NCBI GenBank assembly: GCA_023512835.1
Contig: CM042091.1
Location: forward strand, 18,431,506 to 18,495,505
Length of the DNA: 64,000 nucleotides
Source: Taxillus chinensis
Taxonomy: Eukaryota; Streptophyta; Magnoliopsida; Santalales; Loranthaceae
Reading direction: 5' to 3'
Part shown: positions 55,367-64,000 of the stretch, piece by piece
Layout: every line of letters begins with the position of its first letter
Numbering within the stretch: position 1 is the first letter of the stretch
Notes under the pieces: generated by a model
Seen by the model: only the letters and a program-made list of their open reading frames with translations
The model's database searches: none
What the model was told of the DNA's origin: nothing
Translations under genes and position numbers: made by a program

Positions 55367-57003
55367 TGTCATCATCGGATTTCGTCGGGGGGAAAACCCG
55401 CTTTTGGGAATGTGGTTCTCCTACCCTTTACCCGAATGGTGATGAAAAAGAAACATAGTCGCCACCAACTGTTTTTAGGGTGCAGTTGGTCATCTAAAAA
55501 TGGTCTATGTCGCCAGAGCTAGATTTGGGAGTTTATTACACGCGGGGAAGGATTAGCACCCCCGTAACACCCTTTTGGTACCTATCTTAGGAGTTTGGAG
55601 GTTTCTAATTTATTTTAAGTTTTAATTTCTATTATCTACAATTGATTCTATTTTCCTAAGGGCTTAGAGTTTTTACCTATTGTCTGAAAAGAATGTGAAG
55701 CGTTTAAAAGAAAAGAAAACTAAAGTACAATACTAAAATAATTTAATCCTAAATTGATTGTGTTCATAAGTCTAATTAATTATCCTAAAGACCTATAATT
55801 TCTTCATTTTATTCTAAGTTGTTTTTAAAGTAAAATTAAATCCAATTTGCCAAAGAGATCTAAGGTAACCTAAAAAGAATTATCTAAAAGCACATTCTAA
55901 GAAATAATACAAGTGATGAAAAAAATTAATTTTTATTAAAAACATTTTTGTTTGAGTTTTGGTAAAAACGACATTTTTTTAAAGCTCAAGAAAAACAATT
56001 TTTCATTTTGGTTTGTTTGAAGATATTTTAAAGGATTTTTTTTATTTCTATCTTCACAAAAAAAATGATTTAAAAAATATTTTTAAAGCAAATATCAAGA
56101 AAACATAAATAAAAGTGTTTGTATATGAGAGTGACATCCACAAAAGTAAAACAACGCTATCTCTTTTTTATTTTTTTCTCTCATTTCCACTTCATTGATT
56201 TTGACTTACATTTTACAAGTGATGTCCCAGTAGACATTACAACCAAACGTGGAGGGATTTGTGATATACATTACAAGAAATAAATGAAGAAGAAAAAAAG
56301 CACAAAACAAAACACCAACAAAAAGTAATTACGTCCTGCAAAACCAAAGTTAGAGACATAAACAAGCAATGAACCCCCAAAACAATCAACAAATCAACCA
56401 ATCCTAAGGGGCAATAAAATAAACAAAATACAAACAAAATCAAAAGGCAATGGAGTCATGTACACTTGAAGACTCTGCAAAATAAGACCCCGAGCATACA
56501 AAAACTAACTCCATATATACAACAATGAAACGTTGGGGATCAACGAAAATCAGTAGACTAGGGACTAAAATGGGTGAAGCAATAAACTTACAATAACATT
56601 TAAACCTAGATGGGAAACAATGGAAAGCCATGGATTAACACTGTTTTTTTTAAACGAGTGAAAAAAGAAAACAACAAACAGAAAAGCAAAACAACATTCA
56701 CGCAAAAAAAAGGAAGGCAAAAAAAGAAAAAAGAAAAAGAAAAAAAAGCTACTCACACTATTTTATCTAGTGATGCTAAAGAAAAAAAACAATCGATCAA
56801 TAGTATATGCTAGCTATGCCCATCGACTAAGCCACTCACAGAAAACCAGATTAAACCATGCTCACTGAACTCGTGAGAAGGGGCAGACGAATCAACATCA
56901 CCAAAAATAAACAAATACAGACAACAATAAAAGTGAGCAGACTTCAAGTAACACACCAAAAAAAAAAAACTCTTCCCAAAACCTAGTATAAGCAGCAACA
57001 ATA
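55367..57003 (-). mobile_element. Ogre/Tat-like LTR, minus strand, truncated (copy A)
   Basis: It starts TGTCATCATCGGATTTCGTC and includes GTCGCCACCAACTG, the reverse of CAGTTGGTGGCGAC. It parallels copy B (57903 on) for at least 250 bases before AT-rich divergence. The far end near 57003 has no TGTTGG-type terminus and joins Copia sequence, so it is truncated. There is no gene; the T- and A-rich frames are low complexity. Confidence 0.65.
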
Positions 57004-57902
57004 CTGACTAAGGATGAGTCTGCCTCTCCTGACAGGGGTTCTCCACCTTTGGATCTGTTTACTGGGCAAACGTATCAGTGACGGACACCTGCTTCACTTC
57101 CCGAGGCTTCTGCCCCCGCGATCACCGTCCCATCTTCTGGTCCACCACCGACTCTTGATCTGCCTATTGCCCAACATAAAGGTACTCGTACCTATGTTGG
57201 TCGCCCCTTTTGATCGGTTTGTTTCTTATATTGGTCTTTTACGCTCTTGTTATCCTATGACTTTGTCACCATTGCTCGATTATCCCCATCCTTTTCTGCT
57301 TTTGTTTCTTCTCTTTCGTCTGTGGATGTGTCTCGTAGTGTTGCAGATGCTCTCGCTCATCCTGGGTGGCACCGTGCTATGGAAGATGAGATGCAGGCTC
57401 TTGTTACTAATGAAACTTGGGTTCTCACCCCGCTGCCTGCTCATAAGCATGTTGTTGGTTGTCGGTGGGTGTTTACTGTGAAAGTTCATCCTGATGGTTC
57501 CATTGAATGGTTGAAGGCTCGCTTGGTTGCTAAAGGCTACACTCAGGTTTATGGCGTCGATTATGATGACACGTTTCTCCTGTTGCCAAAATTTCCTCTG
57601 TTCGAGTGTTCATTTCTTTAACTGTTCATTATGGCTGGACTCTCCATCAACTCGATGTCAAGAATGCATTTCTCCATGGTGACCTTGCTGAGGAGGTTTA
57701 TATGGAGCAATCACTTGGGTTTGTTGCTCAGGGGGAGAATCTGGTTTGTCGTCTTCGCAAGGCTCTCTATGGGTTAAAATAATCCCCGAGCCTGGTTTGT
57801 CCGTTTTAGTACTGCCCTTGTTCGATTCGGACTGCGACAATGTTGCGTTGATCATTCTGTGTTTAGCTCCTCTTCTGCTGCTGGTTGTGTTCTCTTAGTT
57901 AT
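57004..57902 (+). pseudogene. Copia fragment: integrase-RT linker and RT start
   Basis: After a Pro/Ser/Thr-rich linker (PPTLDLPIAQHKGTRTYVGR) the RT follows: [79 protein letters not shown], then in the next frame [33 protein letters not shown] and [10 protein letters not shown] before a stop. It ends just before the YVDD box, where LTR copy B is inserted. Both ends of the Copia are missing here. Confidence 0.85.
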
Positions 57903-59186
57903 TGTCATCACTGGATTTCGTCTGGGGGGGAACCCGCTTTCGGGGATGCAGTTCTCCCACCCTTCATCCGAATGGTGATAAAAAATACAGAGTCGCCACC
58001 AACTGTTTTTGGGGTGCAGTTGGTCACCTAAAATATGATCTACGTCGCCAGAGTTGGGTTCGGGAGTTTGTTACATTCGGGAAAGAATTAACACCCTCGC
58101 AACGCCCTTTCGGTACCTATCTTAAGAATTTGGAGGTTTCTAATTTATTTTAATTTTTGCTAGAATTTTACTTATTTATAATTAATTTTATTTTCCTGAA
58201 CTTAGAATTTTTACCCTTTTTTATTTTTCTAAATTATTTGTTTAAGTCAAATTGCTTAAAATGCTTAATGGAAATCCTAAAAAAATGAAGTATTTACAAA
58301 TTAAAGACTAATCTTAAATAAGTCGAAAAAAAAAAAAAAAAATTCTAAATTTTTTTAATGAAAATAAGTACAAGAAAACTCCTTTTTTTGTTTCTTTATG
58401 TATTTGTTTGTTTAATTATAAAAGCATTTAAAAAAAATTGTTTGTTTATTTATAAAAAGAACATGTTTAAGAAAATAATTTTTATTTATTTATTTTGAAG
58501 TGAAATGTTGAAGAAAGTAAAAGTTTTTGTTTTTGTGAAAAATATAAAATACAAACAAGTGTTGGTGTGTGATAAGTGACATCCAAGCAAGCTCTCTCTT
58601 CTTTTTTTTTTTTTTTTTTTCTCTCTCCCTTTTTCACTATGTGTTTGGTTTACAACATTACATGGTATTGGGTCATGAACCCATATAAAATTACACTTGG
58701 CCCAAAACTAACATTCTTTCCTAAGGCCAAATCCTATTGCAAAGTGAACAAAATTTAAAGAACTAGAAGATGAAACATGAAAAAAAAATGATAACCGCGT
58801 GACAAATTGGAGTTTAATCCACGGATAAAAAAAAACAGACAAACTTCTATCAACAGGACATAAAACCAACCAAAAAAAAAAAAATTAAGCAAACAAGACA
58901 TGACAAGACCAAACAGTGCAGAATGTAAACACAGCAAGACAAGCACATCTAGCAGAGAAGTAGAGAGGAGTTTGGACATCCATATACAATTTTTAGCTAC
59001 TAAAAACAGCCAACAAAGTGATGAAACAGTCCACCATCATCAAGATGAGCAGTTCAGACCAAACAGTAAAATGAGATACACAAAGACATTTTTTTATTTT
59101 TTTTATTTAATAAAAAAAAGGTGGTTAAGCCAAAGCAAATCATAAGGTGAGTGACGCCCTTCAAAAGCAACTAATTGAATGAGAAC

Positions 59187-60615
59187 CATAGTTATTAAAG
59201 GAGCACCTTAGGCGCGCCTAGGCGCAAAACCCAGGCGGGCGCAGGGGTTGCGCCCGCCTTCCTTCCAGGCGACGCGACATCTGTGAAGCACAAATTAAGT
59301 GCGCTTTTTAGCGCTTTGTCCCCAGGCGCTAGGCGTCGCGAAGGCGCGCCTAGCGCAGACGACGCGATCGTCCGTATATATCGAGACGAAAAAAAAAGAA
59401 AAGGAAAGAATATATCGTACCAGCGACGACCTTCGAAGACCTTTGAGGACCTTCGGCGAGCTTCGGCGACCGCGAACCAGGTGCGTCCGTCGTTCTCTCT
59501 TCTCTCTTCGGCGACCTTCTGCGACGACGCAGCTCTCTGCGACGAGTCCCGACGACGCAGCTCTCTGCGACACGTTACATCGTCGATCCTGGCGATGCGT
59601 ACCCGGGGCCACGACACTACGACGCGTCGCATCTTCTCTCGGTCGTCTCACACCTCTCTGCGACGCGTTGCGTCTCTGTTATTGTAGTGTCTGACTGTCT
59701 GTTTTTTTTTAATTCCAGCGACGCGTAAGGCTCTGTTTTTGTTCCTGTTTTTTTTGCTCAATCTTAATATCTAATACTCATTATTTTTGGGTAGATATTA
59801 TGAGTTCTGAAAATTCAAGAAAAGATCCAGGTTGGAAGTATGCAACACAAATCAGTGGCAACAAAAATGCATTCACTTGTAATTTTTGTTCTAAGGTAAC
59901 CAATGGAGGTATTTATAGAGCCAAGCAACATATAATTGGTGGGGAAAGAAATGCAAAGGCATGCCTCAAATGTCCAGATCATGTGAAACAAGAAATAAGA
60001 GATTACATGGCCAACAAAAAGACAGAGAAAGAACACATGAATATGTTGCTTGACTTTGATGATGCTGATTTTGGTGAGGATGAAGAAGAAGCAGAAATGC
60101 AAGAGATTGAAAGACAAAGTAAAAGTGTTATGAGCTCAGGAGGAAGTAACAAATCAGTCCAATCCAAATTTAAAAAAGCAAGGCAAAAGGGACCAATGGA
60201 TTCATTCATTACTCCAGACCCTGAGTTGGTTGTGAAGGGGAAAAAGGATGGAATTGGGAAGGGCAAACAAACAACAATCAATGAGCATTACAAGAAAGAA
60301 GCAAGGGACAAGGCATGCCTTCACATTGTAAGATGGATGTATGATGCAAGGATAACATTTAAGGCTGTTAATTATGATAGCTTTAAGGTTGCTGTTGAGT
60401 CCATTGGCCAATATGGAATGGGAATGAAGCCACCTAGTTACCATGGGGTGAGAGTTCCTCTCTTGAAGAAAGAATTGGACAATACAAATGATATAAAAAA
60501 AATTAAAGAAAGGTGCGCCTCAGGTCCTTCAGGCACGCGCTTTTTTTTGCGCCTTGCGCCTAGGCCAAGCCCAGCCTTTGCGCCTTAGGTGCGCCTTGCG
60601 CCTTTAATAACTATG
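59187..60615 (+). mobile_element. hAT transposon, 1429-bp deletion derivative, target-site duplication ATGAGAAC
   Basis: Perfect 14-bp terminal inverted repeats CATAGTTATTAAAG / CTTTAATAACTATG are flanked by the 8-bp duplication ATGAGAAC at 59179-59186 and 60616-60623, the hAT hallmark. Subterminal regions are rich in GGCGC and GCGCC words (GGCGCGCCTAGGCGC at about 59211). It encodes only the N-terminal part of a transposase (59800-60588). Confidence 0.95.
59800..60588 (+). CDS. hAT transposase N terminus, BED zinc finger, C-terminally truncated
   Basis: 262 residues from ATG 59800. Residues about 10-60 are a BED-type finger: FTCNFCSKVTNGGIYRAKQH, then KACLKCP. A Glu-rich linker follows (EDEEEAEMQEIE), then a Lys-rich stretch and KACLHIVRWMYDARITFKAV, which starts the DUF659-like region of plant hAT transposases. 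After VPLLKKELDN the frame runs into the 3' subterminal repeat (from about 60510) and stops. The catalytic RNase H-like core and the dimerisation domain are missing, so it cannot transpose DNA by itself but could still bind ends. The region 59187-59799 before it is GC-rich leader with repeated CGACGACGCAGCTCTCTGC. Confidence 0.85.
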   Translation: MSSENSRKDPGWKYATQISGNKNAFTCNFCSKVTNGGIYRAKQHIIGGERNAKACLKCPDHVKQEIRDYMANKKTEKEHMNMLLDFDDADFGEDEEEAEMQEIERQSKSVMSSGGSNKSVQSKFKKARQKGPMDSFITPDPELVVKGKKDGIGKGKQTTINEHYKKEARDKACLHIVRWMYDARITFKAVNYDSFKVAVESIGQYGMGMKPPSYHGVRVPLLKKELDNTNDIKKIKERCASGPSGTRFFLRLAPRPSPAFAP

Positions 60616-63058
60616 ATGAGAACAACAAACAAATCAGCGAAAGGAAATAAAACCAGAAAACCAGTGACAAAGGGTGACCACGTGACAAAAACCCAATGAA
60701 ATTTTACTTTCTGGAAACCTAGTGATCAGAAGAGAAGCTAAGAAGCCTGAAAATATAGATCTATCCTCAAGAAAATTGTTTCTTTTCTTCCTCTTTTTTT
60801 TTACCCGTTAGAGCTAGGCAACATAAAAGAGAAGGAAACCCAATACAACCACATGATAAACATAGATATATCAGCATGAAAATTGTTTCTTTGTTTGGAA
60901 AAGTTTTTTTGTTTGAGACATATTCCCACGGACCTGGGGCAGATGAAGGGAACAGCCTTTCAAAAAAAAAAATAGATGGAGACTCAAGGAATTAGAACAA
61001 TCAGAATGTCCATCCACAAAACAGCAAACAACCAGCAGCATGTCGACCAGAAAAAAGATTAATTAAAAATATGAGAAGCCAGGCGAGGTAAACACAGAGA
61101 CAAGCAAGAAAAGCAACTGCATGTGACCCACAATAACCATTCACAGAGGCAAGCAGTCAGTAACACACATGACAATAAAATAAATGAAGCAGCAAAAAAG
61201 GAACCGACCACACGAGACCCAAAATAAATCCTTTAATAGCACTCTGCTTCAAACTTTCAAGCTGGCATCTCCTCCCTGTCGTCCTTGAAGACTAGTCAGC
61301 CGTTGTGCTCCTCAAAGGTGGTTCCTTTATTCAATTGCGCAGGTCGTGGTGTCCTCTTTTGATCTTCTCGGATACTAGCCGGCAAGTGTAACTTCCGGAG
61401 CGCCCTTCTCCGTGCTCCTCGCTTTCTTTTATTCTCCTTTTTCAGTCCCTTGAAAACACGCAGGGATGACAGCAAATCATTAGGACAACTCTAGTTTGGA
61501 CTTGAGGAGGAGGAGGGATGATGGTCAATCAAGATAGGGGTGACCGGTGACGACGGTGGTGGCGGTCGATGGAGCTTGGAACGGCGGCTGATGGGTGTAG
61601 TGGCCGAAGATATTGATGACGGTGGATTGGCGTGGCAACATCGGCTGCTCGAATCCCAGTTTGGAAGTTATAGTGGCCGGCGGGGCTGGTTTCGTCCATT
61701 GGAGGGAGTAGAGGAAGGCTTCAGCTCTCTTGCCTTTGGCCGAAAGAATTAAAGATGGTGAGCTTCTTTTCCTCTTTTTTATATGGCTAAATTGGTAAGG
61801 GAATGGGTATGACGATGGCCGGAGGAGTGATTCCGTCCACCGGTGGAACTCTCTGGAATTAGAAGGAGATGAGATGTTGTAACGAGATTTTTTGTAAATT
61901 GAGAGCCCCCCTGTGCCTAGGGTTTCGATTGGCTTTTTATAAGAGAGGAAGGAAAAGGGTTTGGTTTGAATTGGGGCGGCAAGGACACGATTTGGAGATG
62001 GGTTTGGCATGTGAGGGCGGTATGGGCGTGGCTGCAGCGGCAGAATGGAAAGCCGGTTTCGGCAAGGTTGGGGAAAGAGGGGAAGGAAAAAGGGGAAGGA
62101 ATCCATACCAGAGGATCTGTGCCTGCATCACTGCGTCTCTGCACTGCGTCTGGGGAAGAAGAAGGCTTCTGCGTTCTGCGTGATAGCCTGCGCGAAAGAG
62201 ACGAGACGGGATCGAGGAGAGAGAGAGAGAGAGTTGACCGCCTTTTATTTTTCTTTTCTTTTTTTGTTTTTTGTTTTTTTTTTTTTTTTTCTTTTTTTGT
62301 TTGTTTTTGTTTTTTTGTCTTTTTTTTTTTTTGTTTTTTGTTTTATTTTTTTAAACTAACGAATAGGTGACATATGGGCTAGGTTAGGCGAAAAAAGAAA
62401 AAAAGAAAAAGAAAAGAGAAAGATGAATTGTTGTTGCTTCATTTTGTAGTCTTTAACTGATATTTTGAGTTTTTGGGATCGGTAAAATAATTTGATTTCC
62501 AATAAAATGTAAAAAAATAATTTTTGGATTCGGGGCGTCGCTACAAGCAACCCTATATCCTTTGTTCTTAAAAATGAGTTTATTTTTTGTGCCAAAATTG
62601 TACCGCGCGTCCCTAAATTGATTTATTACTGAAAAAGTATTTTTTATTTTTTTTCAAAAATAAGCTCTGTAAGTGAATATATGCAATATATACGTTGAAA
62701 TTCTCAGAATGATGAGAGGATTAATAAAATGCGGTTCGTGACCTGATATGAAGTGTCGTTTTAAAGGTCGAGTGTTATTTGCCCGCCATTAGCGGTCTAA
62801 ATGTTGTTCTGACCATAACTTCCTCGTTTGACCTCGGAATTGAGCGCGGTCAAAGGTGTTGATCTTCAAATTTGATTCTTTATCACTTGGAACTAGATTT
62901 TTGGCATTTAAAAACCTTTTTAAAGAAGTCGTTGAAATTGTACCTTTTGAATCAACGGTCACGTCTCTTTAATTGTACAAAATGGTTAACAAACAAAAAA
63001 GAAGTCTAAAGCGAAAAATGAATGTGTATGTCCAACTCGGACAAAAGGGGGTCCAACA

Positions 63059-64000
63059 GCTGCCCCTCTTTGTGTATCGTTTGTGTACAAACGGTGCACA
63101 AAGATAAAACAGACATGTTTTAGACGGGTTGGATTACTTACCTGGCTCACCTGTTGCCAAAGGAAGGTGGGTCTGTCCCGAAGAAATGGAAAGAAGGTCG
63201 TAAGGCTAGTGGAAATTGAATAAGGCTAAAAAGTCATTTAAGGTTTGATTGAAGTTAAAGGCATCTAGGGCCAAACAAGGATGAAAAAGGCAGCTAAGGC
63301 CTAACAGAAAAATTGAGAAGGCATCTAGGGCCTAAGAGGAATTGAAAAGGCAAGGTGGGATAGATGCAGGAGAACTGTTTGCGGACTTCCCAAACAAAGA
63401 AAATGAAAAGGATAAGTGCAAGGGAACCACCTGCAGACTTACTTGAAATTAAAAACAAAATGTGAGATAGATGTAGGGGAACTGCCTGCGGACTTACTCG
63501 AAATTAAAAAGTAAAAAGCTATCTAGCCTAGTTGTGGTTAGGTACATTAGGCATTCAACCATGCTTGTTGAATAGCCTTCTTCAGTTTTGCCAATTCCAT
63601 CTTCTGCATCTTTGCACAAGCTCTCCTTTAGGAATGATACTTGATTGAGTTTGGGGTAGGCCCATCCAACCCATCTCATTTAAGAAATACTCATTCTAAA
63701 ATTATGATGGGTTAAACAAACATGCCTCAAATGTGATTATGTCAATCCGAAATCTTTTCCGTTAGGGTCGAGACGATAGGTATCCGACATGACCTATAAT
63801 ATTGCCTTTTTTATATGCAGCAAGACGAGTTTGGGACGGGTCAACCTAAACCATTCCCATCTAAAAAAACTCGTTCCAAAACTATGACAAGTCAGATAAA
63901 CGCGTCCTAAACTAGCTTCAAATCCAATTACATTGGTTTGAAATTCATCCTAATAGGGTCGAGGCGAGGTGGCTACCCAACACAACCCATGAGATTGTCA
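63059..64000 (-). mobile_element. 3' internal region of an Ogre/Tat-like element, minus strand, running off the window
   Basis: From the purine tract outward, 63190-63510 has tandem phrases AAGGCATCTAGGGCCTAA and GGGAACTGCCTGCGGACTTA-like units of 50-70 bases. 63516-63692 is copy 2 of the dispersed repeat. 63640-63800 and 63830-64000 look like an old duplication (GAGTTTGGG..., AGGGTCGAGRCGA). No coding frame is present. Confidence 0.5.

Larger units (their letters stand above)
57903..63058 (-). mobile_element. Ogre/Tat-like 3' LTR (copy B) carrying a hAT insertion
   Basis: Plus-strand view: TGTCATCACTGGATTTCGTC at 57903 to AGGGGGTCCAACA at 63058. Sense start TGTTGGACCCCCTTTTGTCC matches the damaged start of the second LTR at 21342 (TTGTACCCCTTTTGACC). 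Next to it, 63059-63072 is the polypurine tract CAAAGAGGGGCAGC on the minus strand, so this is the 3' LTR of an element extending beyond the window. Without the hAT it is about 3.7 kb. It has a minus-strand TATAAAA at about 61935, a GA/CT run at 62218-62232 and T-rich runs at 62240-62355. The Gly/Pro-rich frames at 61525-62180 are LTR leader sequence. Confidence 0.75.

Noticed and set aside
59195..59694. Arg-rich frames on both strands at the hAT 5' end
   Set aside because: They come from GC-rich subterminal repeats (CGACGACGCAGC), upstream of the real transposase ATG at 59800.
61525..62183. A 193-residue Pro-rich minus-strand protein
   Set aside because: It lies in the leader part of an Ogre/Tat-like LTR, and overlapping frames are open in several phases, as expected of GC-rich sequence.

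Overview
This is plant nuclear DNA from a repeat-rich genome, most likely a eudicot. The evidence is GT-AG introns in the only intact gene (a plant-type mitochondrial rhomboid), three classes of plant LTR retrotransposon (Ty3 chromovirus, Ty3 Ogre/Tat-like, Ty1 Copia), a hAT and a probable PIF/Harbinger element, and many nested insertions with clean target-site duplications (TSDs). I cannot name the species from sequence alone.

Layout. 1-887: end of an unrelated LTR-like element. 888-29350: a decayed Tekay/Del-like Ty3 element. Its coding region (888-6505) is interrupted by a nested pair of solo LTRs (2543-5139). Its 3' LTR (7127-29350) is split by a 14-kb Ogre/Tat-like element (about 8932-23730) and by a complete 5.5-kb Reina-like chromovirus with two 385-bp LTRs (23799-29300). 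29351-33860: Tekay-like LTR fragments and one clean solo LTR (31960-33713). 34630-35920: an AT-rich array of three copies of a roughly 540-bp repeat running into the promoter of a broken MADS-box-derived gene with four C-terminal repeat modules (36122-37495). 39353-42850: an intron-containing pseudogene fragment of chloroplast PNPase; a SEC23 exon relic follows at 42920-43075.

43721-51881 is the one gene that reads as intact: an eight-exon rhomboid protease (RBL12-like, 318 residues). Its 5-kb first intron holds an antisense truncated Copia element, itself interrupted by a terminal-inverted-repeat element with a G-rich minisatellite. 51882-64000 is again transposon territory: Copia fragments, a Tekay-like LTR fragment, two minus-strand Ogre/Tat-like LTRs (55367 to about 57003; 57903-63058), and a 1429-bp hAT deletion derivative with a perfect 8-bp TSD.

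Nothing here looks like an operon or a new defence system. The most notable items are the MADS-derived gene with its novel repeat module, the stratified insertion record, and a stretch (about 12.6-23.7 kb, worst at 21.3-23.7 kb) whose poly-G runs and apparent base loss point to poor consensus quality rather than biology. No tRNA, rRNA or CRISPR array was recognised.
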